A stretch of DNA of 64,000 bases from CAYWTS01 sp964461265 (GCA_964461265.1 CAYWTS010000006.1:1-64000), one strand, 5' to 3'. Numbered from the stretch's first letter, positions 7,560 to 17,987 are shown. The notes: a model not told the origin generated them from the letters alone. Made by a program: numbers and translations.

Positions 7560-10500
7560 TTACTTCACCACAGCAATCTTAATAGATGCAGTTTCATTAC
7601 ATCCGCCGTCAAGCTCAAGAACTGCTATGTAAATTCCGCTCTGGACATTTGATACATTCCATACTACCTCGTTATCAAATCCTGCATTAACTGTGCCGTT
7701 AAGCGTAGTTACAAGCTCACCCGAAAGATCCATTATTTTTATTTTCACCGAGTTCACCTGCGAGCCAAGGTAGTAGCGTATGTTGGTTACTGAGCCGTAA
7801 ACGGGATTCGGCCAGTTGTAAACCCTTTCCTGCGGAAGGCACGGAAGTGTTGCCGATATAGACGATTTACTTGTATTCGAGTTTGAATGCCTTGAATCCT
7901 TTAAATAATTTTTCCACAAAACACGCCCGGCATCATAAGTCCACGGTGTTTTCCATCCATAGAGGTAACCATCGGTTGAGTAAACTACTATGCCAAAGTT
8001 AGAACCTGTGTTCACAATTGCAGGTGTTGAGCGGATTTTACTTCCTGTAAGAAGCGGAAATCCATCTAATACCCTGCCGTTAACACTGTAGGCGTATACT
8101 CTGCCATCGCCTGTACCGAAAATAACTTCATAAACTCCGTCACTGTTCAAATCAGCTACAGCACATCCGCTTGTAATAGTTGAAACACCGGTAACTTTAA
8201 ACGGGAAATTATCGATAACAACACCATACTGGTTAACCGCGAACACTTTATCATCGGCAGTGAAAATAATTTCCTGCTTCCCGTCCTGGTTAATATCACA
8301 GCAAATCGGCACAGAGTTAATCTGTGTAATCCCAAGGTTTCGTGATATTTCAACACCGTTAAGTATCAGTTTATTGTCGTTGGTTACACGCACCGAATCG
8401 GAACTCACATCATATTGAGTGCCTGTTGGAAACCATCCATTCGAACCTGTGCGGTAACTATCATCTATATACTGGTATGCGGAGTTAACACCTGTAAATC
8501 TTTCAGTAAGTATATTTATTCTTTTGTTAGAAACACTGTCATAAGTAATTAACTGGCTTATCGGGTCAAGTTTTAAAATCTTACCGTTAATCGAGCCTGT
8601 ATACATAGTATTAAAGCCGGATAACTGTAAAATTGGGGTTGAAATTGTTGTGCTTCCTGTGATTTTAATTACGTTAGGATTACCTGTTGTTGTGTCAATT
8701 ACAAAACTCAGCAGGTTATATGAATTACCGTAAACACATGCGACATAATTTGCGGAATTAAAATTAATAAAACCCGGAATCTGATTTGCAACACTATCTT
8801 TTAAAAATCCGTTAGGCATATCTACCCTTATAGGATTACCGTTATCCCTGAAACCGTAAAGGCTGTCTTTAACATTCACAAAAACCTCATCGAGCCCGTT
8901 GCCGTTGTAGTCAAAACCTATTGGCTGGGCATTACCTGTAGTATCTTTACCAACAAACCTTGGATAACCGTTTATATTTGCAATGTGTGAACAATTTTCA
9001 TATGTAAATGTCATAACCGAATCGAATGCAGTGAAGTTTTTTATGCACACCCTTGAGAGGATATTGTTATAGCTGTTGGAGTTCGGGTAAGATGACTGGT
9101 CGAATTCATTCCTGTAAACCGAAGACGGCACCTGGTGGTAACCGTTATACCAGTAATCGTATGGGGTTCCGTCCCCGATAAAAGTACCAAACGGAGTATT
9201 TATGGTTACACCTATTTGCTGTGCACCTTTAGCTTCCTCAAGGTCAACACCCCGGTGGTTTATATCGGTGTTGATAGTGTTTGTTGCAAAGTTAGCGTCA
9301 ATAACATTCTCATCTATATGCCATATTAAAATACCGCCCTGGTAATTCAGCGAATCTTCTTTTATACCAGGCAAACTCCAGTCAAGCTCATCAACATCGG
9401 TGATTGAACCCTTAAGCTGCCACACTTCTGCGTAATTGAATCCTTCTACATCAGAAGTAAAGTTCAATGAATCCAAAACTCCGTTCTGAGTAAAATAAAT
9501 TTTCTGCCCGTTTTTCTTCGCATCGCGGCTTCGGTTTTCCAGCAGAAAGTATTCCTTCCCGCTGATAAATATTTTATACACTGAACTGAAACCATTATCT
9601 ATGCTCGCCGATTTAGTCTGGTAGTTACCGCTTGAAATAATTTCAATCGGGTCAACCCACCCAAGATACTGTTTTTCCCAGGCAGATGGTTCGGGCGGAA
9701 ACACTCCCGAGAAACTGAAAATAGATTGCCCGTCCATTAATCCGAACCGTCCGATTGCAGTTATGCCTGTGCGGGTATCGAACAAGTCAGGCAATCCGAG
9801 ACTGCTGCCAATGCTCCCAACGATTATGCCATTTAATCCAAGTTCAAGGAAAAAATCACCGAAACTTGAATTAATTATTCTGTATTCCTGTTCAGGTAAA
9901 ATAGATGAACCGGGTATAATTACTCCTTCTTTAGTATAATAACCTTTAGTTGTATCACCATAAATCGATTTCAGAGAATTTAATCCCATATAAATTGAAG
10001 GCAAATCCTGTTCACCCTGAAATATGCCTTCAGAACGCAGGTCAACATCCCTGCCAGTACCTGCGTGGAAAATTATAAAAGATGAACGGCTGGGATCTAT
10101 CCCTGTAAAATCTATCACACTATCCGCAGAAGCCCATGCATCGTAAAATAATGTTCCGAGTTTTGAAAGATTCTCGTTTCTGCCAGGCGAGTAGTCAGAC
10201 ATTACACGGTTCAGATTTCTTACATTACCTAATATATGGTAAATGATAACAAGCTTGCCTTTCGATGCTTTCAGGTAGTAATTTTTCAGGAATTCAAGGT
10301 GGTACAAAAAATATAAGCTGTCATGCGGTGGTGCATCAACAGAATCAGGGAAGTTATTTGACATATCAAACCTGCCGTCACCTGTTGTGTTCGGATTATT
10401 ATCTTGTACAAACTGAACCCTAATTGCATAAACGTGAAGTGTTTCCGGCTGTTGTGATAAATACAAGTGCGGAGAAGTAATTTTTTTCTCCTTATTGTAA

Positions 10501-10625
10501 CCTAAAGGATGGTCAAGCTTAAGGTTATCAGTCCTGATAACCTGTGCAAAACAAAAATTAAAGGATACTGTTATTAAAACAAATAACAGTATCCTGCTTA
10601 AGAACTTCAAAGATATAAAATTCAT
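7560..10625 (-). CDS. T9SS-secreted M6-protease-like protein with FG-GAP repeats, catalytic motif lost
   Basis: Residues 1-27 are a signal peptide. Residues about 60-330 align with the immune-inhibitor-A (M6) metalloprotease fold, including the conserved LGLPDLFD (276-283) and a following GLMDG. The zinc motif that should precede it, HExxH, reads GSIGS (270-274), so both histidines and the glutamate are gone and protease activity is not expected. The second half has beta-propeller FG-GAP/VCBS repeats with calcium-type loops (DINQDGKQE, DLNSDGVYE) and a C-terminal CTD (YNWPNPVYG...). The start follows the porV stop with no gap, so it is in the porU-porV operon and is likely a T9SS cargo. Confidence 0.85.
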   Translation of the reverse strand: MNFISLKFLSRILLFVLITVSFNFCFAQVIRTDNLKLDHPLGYNKEKKITSPHLYLSQQPETLHVYAIRVQFVQDNNPNTTGDGRFDMSNNFPDSVDAPPHDSLYFLYHLEFLKNYYLKASKGKLVIIYHILGNVRNLNRVMSDYSPGRNENLSKLGTLFYDAWASADSVIDFTGIDPSRSSFIIFHAGTGRDVDLRSEGIFQGEQDLPSIYMGLNSLKSIYGDTTKGYYTKEGVIIPGSSILPEQEYRIINSSFGDFFLELGLNGIIVGSIGSSLGLPDLFDTRTGITAIGRFGLMDGQSIFSFSGVFPPEPSAWEKQYLGWVDPIEIISSGNYQTKSASIDNGFSSVYKIFISGKEYFLLENRSRDAKKNGQKIYFTQNGVLDSLNFTSDVEGFNYAEVWQLKGSITDVDELDWSLPGIKEDSLNYQGGILIWHIDENVIDANFATNTINTDINHRGVDLEEAKGAQQIGVTINTPFGTFIGDGTPYDYWYNGYHQVPSSVYRNEFDQSSYPNSNSYNNILSRVCIKNFTAFDSVMTFTYENCSHIANINGYPRFVGKDTTGNAQPIGFDYNGNGLDEVFVNVKDSLYGFRDNGNPIRVDMPNGFLKDSVANQIPGFINFNSANYVACVYGNSYNLLSFVIDTTTGNPNVIKITGSTTISTPILQLSGFNTMYTGSINGKILKLDPISQLITYDSVSNKRINILTERFTGVNSAYQYIDDSYRTGSNGWFPTGTQYDVSSDSVRVTNDNKLILNGVEISRNLGITQINSVPICCDINQDGKQEIIFTADDKVFAVNQYGVVIDNFPFKVTGVSTITSGCAVADLNSDGVYEVIFGTGDGRVYAYSVNGRVLDGFPLLTGSKIRSTPAIVNTGSNFGIVVYSTDGYLYGWKTPWTYDAGRVLWKNYLKDSRHSNSNTSKSSISATLPCLPQERVYNWPNPVYGSVTNIRYYLGSQVNSVKIKIMDLSGELVTTLNGTVNAGFDNEVVWNVSNVQSGIYIAVLELDGGCNETASIKIAVVK

Positions 10626-11780
10626 TTAGTCTTTTTTATCCGGCTGTTTTTCTTCTCCTGTTTTGGGCGTGGTCTCTTTTTTCTTATCTCCGCTAATATT
10701 TACCGAAAGTGTAAAACGCAGTGTATTTGCAAGAGGATGATTTTCTTCAAAAGTGCTGATGTAGCTGAAATCGAATCCGTATATACTATATCTTAATCCC
10801 GCACCAAGAGTTATAAACTTTCTCCTGCCATGATTGGGATCTTCATAGAAGAACCCTGCACGAAGGCCTATCAGTTTAGGATTACCATACCAGTATTCAG
10901 CTCCAACAGAACTTTGTATGGTTTTAAGAACTTCGTTAAAACCTCCGCCGCGTGTCCAAGTAGTAATTATAGCTTTATAAAGAGGATCGGATGACCCGCC
11001 TTCATATCTTTTAACTATTAACTTAGCAAAATCTGCTGTAAGGGTAAGATTATTAAATTCAGTTTTAACAACGTCATACCCGAAGCCAAGCCTTAAATTA
11101 GAAGGCAGCGGGTCTGCCTGTGCTTCGTCTATGTATGTAACTTTAGGACCTATATTAGAAAAATTCAGGCCGATGCCAAGCCTATCGTTAATAAACTTAA
11201 ACTTTGTTTTAGAAGGTCTCCATAATCCGGCAATATCGAAGCTTAGGCTGTATGCAATGCCCGAACCCTGCTCATTACCAACTTTACCTGATGCAAGTTT
11301 ACTGTATATGAACCTTGTAACTATACCCACACCCAAGTCCCTGAAAACTTTTGTCCCGTATCCAAAAGCTATAGCCCCGTCAAATGCTTTATACTCTCCT
11401 ATCTGGTTCCCGAATTCATCTGTGCGGATAATTGTTCCTATATTCAGATATGTAATACTTACGCCGAATGTACCCCTGAGTTTTTTAACCGAGTATTTAC
11501 CGCTAAGGTAGTCATAAAAAAGATCACTTAATCCCAAACCCGGCAGCCAGGGTGAATGAGTTATATTTACCTCAAACCCATTCTGAAAGGCAAGTCCAGC
11601 GGGATTCCAAAACATAGCAGCTGCATCATTAATCAAACCTGTGCCGGTCTCGCCCATTCCTGCATTGCGTGAATTAGGGCCTATCAATAAAAATGGAACC
11701 GCTGACTCACCCTGTCCATAAACATTAGCACATACAAGGGTTATCATAAACATAATAAAAATTTTTGCTTTTCGCATCAA
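10626..11780 (-). CDS. porV: type IX secretion outer-membrane protein PorV
   Basis: PorV (LptO) is a FadL-like 14-strand barrel that shuttles folded cargo from the SprA translocon to the PorU attachment complex. The 384-aa product has a signal peptide (1-22), the family N-terminal signature (LLIGPNSRNAGMGETGTG, and then MFWNPAGLA), alternating barrel strands and an acidic/lysine-rich tail after the last strand. It sits 28 bases after porU, the classical partner, and directly before a likely cargo gene. I assign PorV rather than PorQ because of the porU linkage and the PorV-like N terminus. Confidence 0.88.
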   Translation of the reverse strand: MMRKAKIFIMFMITLVCANVYGQGESAVPFLLIGPNSRNAGMGETGTGLINDAAAMFWNPAGLAFQNGFEVNITHSPWLPGLGLSDLFYDYLSGKYSVKKLRGTFGVSITYLNIGTIIRTDEFGNQIGEYKAFDGAIAFGYGTKVFRDLGVGIVTRFIYSKLASGKVGNEQGSGIAYSLSFDIAGLWRPSKTKFKFINDRLGIGLNFSNIGPKVTYIDEAQADPLPSNLRLGFGYDVVKTEFNNLTLTADFAKLIVKRYEGGSSDPLYKAIITTWTRGGGFNEVLKTIQSSVGAEYWYGNPKLIGLRAGFFYEDPNHGRRKFITLGAGLRYSIYGFDFSYISTFEENHPLANTLRFTLSVNISGDKKKETTPKTGEEKQPDKKD

Positions 11781-11808
11781 ATTACTCCTATAAATAATTA
11801 TAAAAACT

Positions 11809-14800
11809 TTATTTTAAAACAGCGAGCTTACTAGTAGTAGTTAAAGTTTGGCCATTACCTGCCTCTACTGTTAAACTGTAAATATAAATGCCGTTACCCA
11901 AAGTTTCACCGTCTTCATCTTTACCAGACCAATTTATAGCAACAAACTTATCATTAATTCCCTGGTTGTTAATTTCTTTAATCAGTCTCCCGGCAACAGT
12001 GTAGATTTTAATTTTCACATTTATTGGATCGGGATAATTATGCTGGAAAGTAAACCAAGTGCTGTTTTTAAAGGGATTTGGAAAATTATATACATTCATT
12101 ACCTGAAGTATTCCTGAAGATGAAACTACGAAATCAATGGATACTTCCGATGAATTATTATAGGTGTCCCACGCTTTTAAACTGAGAGTATGCTTTCCTT
12201 CTGAAATTCCATTAAAGTCATACTCCAGGCTACCGTATTTATAAGACGTATCGCTGTTATAAAAATTAGTCACATCGAATTTATTGGTTTCATCATTATC
12301 CAGAATTGCTTCAATCCTGTGGCCAATTGTTCCTGTAGTATTTATTCCCGATTCATCGAACAGGTCTGCAACCAGCTTAAAATCGGGATTTACCATATCC
12401 CCCGATCTAAAATTTCTTGTATTGAGGTATAGACTTATTCTAGGTCCAACAGTATCGGCAGGTGCATTGGGGTCTATGCCTCCAACAATGAAATTTGTAT
12501 AAATGCTCGAACCATCACCTTTGGTTGTGCTGTAAAAGTAGTTTATCAGCTTTCCGTTCTGGTTTAAATACGATATATCTTTCGGAACAACAAACTCAAC
12601 CAGCCATTTACCATTCACAACATTTTGAATACCTGAAAAGATAATACCTCCGTTCAGTTTAAAATTAAATATTTGTCCATACTCATCTACAAGTTGAATA
12701 TTTCTGGTAACATCAAATATTTTTAAAAATATTTTACCATTATAATCATTCCACCAGCTTGAGTCGGGATTCATAACCGTACCATATATTTTAATCCTGC
12801 TTAAAGCTCTCATAGTATCGTTCGAAAGTCCTGCAATGCTATCTATTCTTGACCTGTATCTTGGCTGCTGCACTCTGAGTGAGGGGTCCCCCATTAAGAC
12901 AAATTTTCGTTCGTTATCGCTGTATGTATCCATAGCCAGCTTAGCATGCCATAGGGCAGCACCAAAAGTGTTCTGGAGCAGTAGTGTATCTCTTCTGAAA
13001 AGTAAAGAATCCCATAGATGGTTATTCAGCATTGCATTCAGTCCCGAGTATACAGGTCTTGTTGCTGCAAATGTTCCGATAGAACCTTTTCTTGGATGAA
13101 TAACAAATAATTCTCCGCCGCTTACTATCTGCGGATTGTCGAATTTAGAAAAATCGCAGCTGGCTATAGTAACAAAATTATATTTACAGTAATTATTTAA
13201 CTGGCTCATAACCTGGTCTTTTTCAAGGACGTATTCATGTGCCCATACATCGGGACTTCCGTGACCAGTATAATTTAACATCAGGCAGCCATCGTTCCAG
13301 TTCTTTATAATAGCTTTATTAACGTCGGGTTTCCTTCTGCCTTGTGCAGAAATTACTGTAGGATACAGCACAAGGTATAGTTTAATTTTTTCAAACCATA
13401 AAGGAGTGTGGTTCTCAGCAAGATCCTCTGTTTGATCTGTATGAACCGTACCTTCAGGTCCTCCTGTCGTAATGCCGTCATCGGCTACATAAACACACCT
13501 GTTTTTCCAGTAACCATCATACTCTGGATTTTCATAACAATCCAGTTTATCTACATAACCATGTGCCTCATCAAGAGATGAACAGGGTATTCTTCCGACA
13601 GCTAAGTCAGGAGGATCATAAAAAGTACCTGAAACATTTACAAAAAAGTCATCGGAAGTATACCCAAGAACCTGGTGTATTTCCGGGTCAGTTTTTTCAA
13701 ACGGCGGAACCCAATTAGTGTTATTATTAAGGATATTTTTGTAATCAAGGTCACCATCACCAAACAGGCAAACATAAACAGGTTTTATAGCCCATGTTTC
13801 ATAAGCTAACTTAACAAAATCGCGTAAAGCGACGGGGTCAAGTAAACCACCGGAGAATTCGTTGTAAATTTTCTCAGTTTCGAAAATATAAGTCTTTATA
13901 TATTTGGGATTTGATGGTCCGCCTTCCTCTCTTTTCTGTTTCAGCCGCTGGGCAGCTGCCATGAAATCTTTATGAGTAATAATCATCAGGCTTGCACCCT
14001 CTGTAAATCCATTTCGGTAGTTCTGATTTGCAAATTTTTGTGATATTCCTGCAGGAACCTTATACCCGTTAAGACCATTAACCGAAAATTTCCTGATTGA
14101 ATTCTGCTGCTGGTCTACACGGAATTTCACATCATCTGTTGTGATACTTACAGGTTGTATCATAAAAACATCATTATGATTGGTTACATCAAAAACCCGC
14201 ACACTGGTATTAGAAAAATTACCAACGTTGTATTCAACCGTTCCCTGTGCGTTTATCGAATTAAATCTCGCTGCATCTCCGCTGTAACTGTTCAACCTTC
14301 TTTTATATTGTATCTCCATCCAGTCAAAATAACCATCTCCATCGGGGGCGTCGTGGTAAAATGTGGCTTTAAGCAAACTCTGGTTTCCATTAGTTTTTTG
14401 TGATGAATTTAACGTGAATTGTGTTAATTTAGCATCTATCCATTGCTCAAAGCCCGGATATACACATTCCATATTAAGCCTAATGTCACTCATAGTCGAA
14501 TATTCTTCTCTTAAAAGGAAATATATATTCCATGGACAGTATCCTGTATAAGGACCCAATACTCTGCTTGCCACCCTTAAACGATAAAAAATATCGGAGT
14601 TATCTTCAAGTCCTGTCAGTGTATTACCCCATGTAAAAGCCTGACCATTTCCTTTCCGCTCGCTTAGCCAAAGATTGCCTTCGTTTAAAAGATTGTTTAC
14701 TTCCGGCTCGTAGAAAAGTTTCTCAAGAGTTGATGTAGGAACAATCGGGTTAGGTGAATTTTGGGATGGAACCAAATTCATTCTGATTCCATTATTAGGT

Positions 14801-15993
14801 GTATTTACACAAATCCAGTAATAATTGGAATTTGTATAATAATTAAGATAGTGAGAATAATAACCCGATGTTGTATCATAAGTCCAGTTATGTACACTCC
14901 TGCCATAGAAAAGAATGTAATCGTTCGCATCAAAACTGCCGTCGTTTTCACCTTCTATATATATTTTCATTTCCTGCAGGTCGCCAGGACGCGGTAGGTT
15001 AAAATCCTCGGAAAGCAAATATCCCCCGTTACCATACATTTTTATTGTCCTCGGATCCATACCGCTGAAATTAATACCCGCTCCTTCAAGAAATGTTTTT
15101 GTTAGTTTGTACATACCCTCGCTGTTGCCCGTTCCATTGTCTTTAATTTCTATCCTGTACCAGTCGCCTGTTGTCATTACACTATTTGTCGGGAGCTGGA
15201 ATTTGTAATTAAGCAATGCCGGATTCATCCAGTTAAGCGCAATATCGGAATTAATACCAATGCCTCCAAGCAAAAAGTTTTCCTGCCTCGTTCTCGGCTT
15301 ATTCAGCATCACAGGTGCCTGCCCGAATGTTATCCGGACCCTGATACGCATATATTGCCTAACCTCTCCGGTTACTGGATTATACTGCACGGGATGAATT
15401 ACAACGGTTCCCTGAAGAAGATCTCTTACAACACCAATATTGCTAATTTCTGCTATTTTCTCGGGGAAAAACTTATTTGCTGAATATATTTTTTCGTTCT
15501 TATCATACACTCTTTCAAAATTAGTAAAATCTCTTTTATTCGGATCCCGAAACTTTATATTAGCAACAGGTGCTATCGTAACTCCTTTAAAATTGTTAAT
15601 CTCATAATCGGTAACAGTGATAGTATTATTGTTCATTGATGGGAAAATAACAGGGAAAGCACGCATTCGCAGGTCAGGCTGTCCAACATAACCTAAACCG
15701 TATTGTATAGCGTTTTCGAAGCTGATAATAGTATATTCCTGCCCGTTGTAATTAATCTTTTCCCCCTTATGGTAGAATGGATTAAATTCGATCTCAATGT
15801 AAGAATTATTCGATGCAATAATTTTGTAGTCAGATATCGGCTGATTTATAATTTTGTCATCGACTGCATCTGTACTTGTGCTGACTCTAAGATTTTTTAA
15901 AAGCTCGTTATTAACATCATCCTGCTGTGAATATGCAGAAGCTGAAAATAACAACAATAAGGCTAAAACGGGATAAAAAGCTTTTTTATACAT
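11809..15993 (-). CDS. porU: type IX secretion sortase PorU (C25 family)
   Basis: PorU is the outer-membrane cysteine peptidase that cuts off the CTD of T9SS cargo and links the mature protein to anionic LPS. Signal peptide at residues 1-22. An N-terminal beta-rich region precedes the gingipain-like C25 domain, in which the catalytic pair is visible: His911 in NYTGHGSPD and Cys946 in IASCDFSKF, spaced 35 residues as in gingipains. The protein ends in its own CTD (VYNFPNPFKN..., final strand SKLAVLK), which in PorU is kept as an anchor. At 1394 aa it is longer than the P. gingivalis protein, usual for this group. It heads the operon with porV. Confidence 0.93.
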   Translation of the reverse strand: MYKKAFYPVLALLLLFSASAYSQQDDVNNELLKNLRVSTSTDAVDDKIINQPISDYKIIASNNSYIEIEFNPFYHKGEKINYNGQEYTIISFENAIQYGLGYVGQPDLRMRAFPVIFPSMNNNTITVTDYEINNFKGVTIAPVANIKFRDPNKRDFTNFERVYDKNEKIYSANKFFPEKIAEISNIGVVRDLLQGTVVIHPVQYNPVTGEVRQYMRIRVRITFGQAPVMLNKPRTRQENFLLGGIGINSDIALNWMNPALLNYKFQLPTNSVMTTGDWYRIEIKDNGTGNSEGMYKLTKTFLEGAGINFSGMDPRTIKMYGNGGYLLSEDFNLPRPGDLQEMKIYIEGENDGSFDANDYILFYGRSVHNWTYDTTSGYYSHYLNYYTNSNYYWICVNTPNNGIRMNLVPSQNSPNPIVPTSTLEKLFYEPEVNNLLNEGNLWLSERKGNGQAFTWGNTLTGLEDNSDIFYRLRVASRVLGPYTGYCPWNIYFLLREEYSTMSDIRLNMECVYPGFEQWIDAKLTQFTLNSSQKTNGNQSLLKATFYHDAPDGDGYFDWMEIQYKRRLNSYSGDAARFNSINAQGTVEYNVGNFSNTSVRVFDVTNHNDVFMIQPVSITTDDVKFRVDQQQNSIRKFSVNGLNGYKVPAGISQKFANQNYRNGFTEGASLMIITHKDFMAAAQRLKQKREEGGPSNPKYIKTYIFETEKIYNEFSGGLLDPVALRDFVKLAYETWAIKPVYVCLFGDGDLDYKNILNNNTNWVPPFEKTDPEIHQVLGYTSDDFFVNVSGTFYDPPDLAVGRIPCSSLDEAHGYVDKLDCYENPEYDGYWKNRCVYVADDGITTGGPEGTVHTDQTEDLAENHTPLWFEKIKLYLVLYPTVISAQGRRKPDVNKAIIKNWNDGCLMLNYTGHGSPDVWAHEYVLEKDQVMSQLNNYCKYNFVTIASCDFSKFDNPQIVSGGELFVIHPRKGSIGTFAATRPVYSGLNAMLNNHLWDSLLFRRDTLLLQNTFGAALWHAKLAMDTYSDNERKFVLMGDPSLRVQQPRYRSRIDSIAGLSNDTMRALSRIKIYGTVMNPDSSWWNDYNGKIFLKIFDVTRNIQLVDEYGQIFNFKLNGGIIFSGIQNVVNGKWLVEFVVPKDISYLNQNGKLINYFYSTTKGDGSSIYTNFIVGGIDPNAPADTVGPRISLYLNTRNFRSGDMVNPDFKLVADLFDESGINTTGTIGHRIEAILDNDETNKFDVTNFYNSDTSYKYGSLEYDFNGISEGKHTLSLKAWDTYNNSSEVSIDFVVSSSGILQVMNVYNFPNPFKNSTWFTFQHNYPDPINVKIKIYTVAGRLIKEINNQGINDKFVAINWSGKDEDGETLGNGIYIYSLTVEAGNGQTLTTTSKLAVLK

Positions 15994-16058
15994 TACTTTT
16001 ATACTTTACAAATTAATAAAATAAAAAAACCGAATTTGAAAACTTACCTCCAACATTC

Positions 16059-16137
16059 GGTTCTGCTAAAAGAAAAATTGTTAAAGGTAAAAAACCGCAA
16101 TTTAATAAGCGATTGGCAGAACCTCTAACAATTTTCT
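16059..16137. other. structured leader region upstream of porU
   Basis: Two inverted-repeat pairs interleave: GGTTCTGC (16059-16066) with GCAGAACC (16116-16123), and an 18-base arm AGAAAAATTGTTAAAGGT (16071-16088) with its near-complement at 16121-16137 (one mismatch, one bulge). The right arms overlap, so the two stems compete or form a pseudoknot. It lies 66-144 bases before the porU start on the minus strand. Role is a guess: leader RNA regulation or an old repeat. Confidence 0.45.
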
Positions 16138-16667
16138 ATAAATATCTCCTTAATTTTGAAACAATATAAATCCCGAATTCACAAATGTCAAGACTAAATA
16201 TTTAGTTAGATACTTCTTAAAAAACCTATTTAATTAGAGGTTGCTATTCAAAGCATTCCTTACCTAATAACTCCCCATTTAAGAAATGTGGAAAAGAAAT
16301 AGAGCCAAATAGTAGTTCTTTTGAAGTTTTTTAACTGCTTAAACCTGCTTATAGTTCCATTTTATAAATATTTTTTAAAAAATATAAATATTCGAAATAT
16401 TATTGATTTAATTTTGCAGTTTCGTAATTTTTTATTGAAGTAAATCAAGAGGAATTTTAAAGTTTGAATTAACTTAATTTAATAATTTTTCTTTTTTATT
16501 CAGGAAACAAAAAGATGAGAAAATTTTTTAAAGGGAAACTCTAACAAAGAATATTTTGTAGGATGCCCGATTTAATAGCTCTAACTTTGTAAGCGGTTTG
16601 TATATTTATAAAATTTTTACGGATAGTTTTACTAATCAAAGAAGATGCTGCTGCTCAAATAATAACT
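16138..16667. other. AT-rich gap without a recognisable gene
   Basis: About 530 bases of very AT-rich sequence between the porU leader and the GT9 terminator. Neither strand has an open frame of useful length or a family match, and I see no tRNA-like or repeated element. Confidence 0.6.
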
Positions 16668-16704
16668 TCAACCTGCAAAGGTATTTAATTCTTTTGCAGG
16701 TTGA
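16668..16704 (-). terminator. terminator hairpin after the GT9 gene
   Basis: A perfect 12-bp stem (16668-16679 with 16693-16704, TCAACCTGCAAA) with a 13-base loop begins 6 bases beyond the GT9 stop codon. The tract after it on the minus strand is AT-rich rather than pure T, so termination is likely but not certain. Confidence 0.65.
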
Positions 16705-16709
16705 TTATT

Positions 16710-17795
16710 TTATCCCAAAATCCCCTTGCAAATTTCAAAAACTTTCTCGGGCTTAATGGAAGACATTTCAGAATTTGGTGACTGAATAGCTACCTGGTTA
16801 CTGCTTAAAGGTCCCCATTCATACGCATTTGTCTGGGCAAACAGTGCTATAACCGGTATGTTAAATCCCGAAGCTATATGCATAACCCCTGTATCATTAG
16901 TAATGAACAAATTGCACAGGCTTAATATTGTAAAATCCTTATGCCTTGAGATTCCTATTTCAGGATATTTCTCTCTCAGCCTGTTTTCCAGCTTAAGGGT
17001 ATAAGGTGTATCATGCGGTCCTTCGGAAATAAAAAAGTTTACGTTATACCTATCATATATCAAACAGGCAAGCTTGAAAAAATTTTCAATCGGCCAAATG
17101 TTAGCGGTCTTCGCCGCTCCGGGGTGAAACGCAACCAGTGGCTTAGATAAATCCTTGTAGCTTTTTTCGATAAAATTCTTTGCACGCCGAAGGCTGCTCT
17201 CGTCTGAAAAAATCCTTATCTTTCTTTCAGCAGGCACTATTCCCAGCTGTCTTATTACATCAAGGTTTCTCTCAACCTGATGCACTTTTTTTGTGTCCCA
17301 CATAAAATGTGATTTGATATTAAGAAGGAAACCAGCCGGATTATCACGGTCATTTATAGATGCTACACCTGCACGGAACTTTGCACCACTCCAGTAAGCA
17401 AGCAAATGATTTGTAACTGAAAACGTTACGGTTGAGGGGACTACTGCAATGTCTATGTTCTTCTCCCGTAATTCTTTCAGCAGGTTTACAAAGCGTTCGA
17501 TTCCGCTTTCGTAATATCTCACCTCATCCGCAAATGATGTATCATTTTTGAAAACCTCATCGAAACGTGTTGAAGATTTTGTAACAAGTATCAGGTGAGC
17601 CTTTGGATAAAACTGCCTAAGTGAACGAAGTAATGGGGTTGCACATAGCATATCACCCATCTGGTGACGCAATATAACAAGGATGTTTCGAATAGATTGG
17701 CTCTTTAAATCAGAGGCTGATAAATCTTTTTGTATTACTGATAACCTGAAAATAAAGAGAAAGATGTTACGGAAGAACTTTTCAATAGTTCTCAA
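16710..17795 (-). CDS. family 9 glycosyltransferase (ADP-heptose:LPS heptosyltransferase-like)
   Basis: A GT-B enzyme expected to transfer heptose to the LPS inner core at the inner face of the cytoplasmic membrane. N-terminal domain motif ILRHQMGDMLCATPLLRSL-like (about 39-57) and C-terminal nucleotide-sugar site HPGAAKTANIWP (about 223-234) with TNDTGVMHIASG (near 305-316) are family hallmarks. Start is TTG at 17795, overlapping the previous stop as TTGA; no better start lies near. Presence of gmhB in this window supports heptose as donor. The gene ends the cluster dnk-small membrane protein-GT9. Confidence 0.85.
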   Translation of the reverse strand: MRTIEKFFRNIFLFIFRLSVIQKDLSASDLKSQSIRNILVILRHQMGDMLCATPLLRSLRQFYPKAHLILVTKSSTRFDEVFKNDTSFADEVRYYESGIERFVNLLKELREKNIDIAVVPSTVTFSVTNHLLAYWSGAKFRAGVASINDRDNPAGFLLNIKSHFMWDTKKVHQVERNLDVIRQLGIVPAERKIRIFSDESSLRRAKNFIEKSYKDLSKPLVAFHPGAAKTANIWPIENFFKLACLIYDRYNVNFFISEGPHDTPYTLKLENRLREKYPEIGISRHKDFTILSLCNLFITNDTGVMHIASGFNIPVIALFAQTNAYEWGPLSSNQVAIQSPNSEMSSIKPEKVFEICKGILG

Positions 17796-17986
17796 TTTGC
17801 CTTATTATTTAATTCTTCAAATTCAGCATCCTCTATCTGTGTGCGGTCAATCTTCGATTGTTCCTGCTTGCCCTGTGATTTTACTTTCTGTTTTCCATTA
17901 TTCGTAATTCCAACAATGATTCTCAGAATAAACCTGACAAGTAAAAATAAAAGGTAAAAAACTATTGCGAATAATACATATCTCAT
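17792..17986 (-). CDS. small single-pass membrane protein (64 aa)
   Basis: One long hydrophobic helix (residues 3-28) is followed by a polar, Lys/Gln/Glu-rich tail ending in an acidic stretch. The layout is like DUF4834-type small proteins of Bacteroidota, but I cannot confirm that. It starts 1 base after the kinase stop and overlaps the GT9 start by 4 bases, so it is translated as part of the same operon, which argues for a real gene. Function unknown. Confidence 0.65.
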   Translation of the reverse strand: MRYVLFAIVFYLLFLLVRFILRIIVGITNNGKQKVKSQGKQEQSKIDRTQIEDAEFEELNNKAN

Positions 17987-17987
17987 T

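Noticed and set aside
11131..11511. 126-aa plus-strand frame
   Set aside because: Antisense to porV with no signal or family match; a shadow frame.
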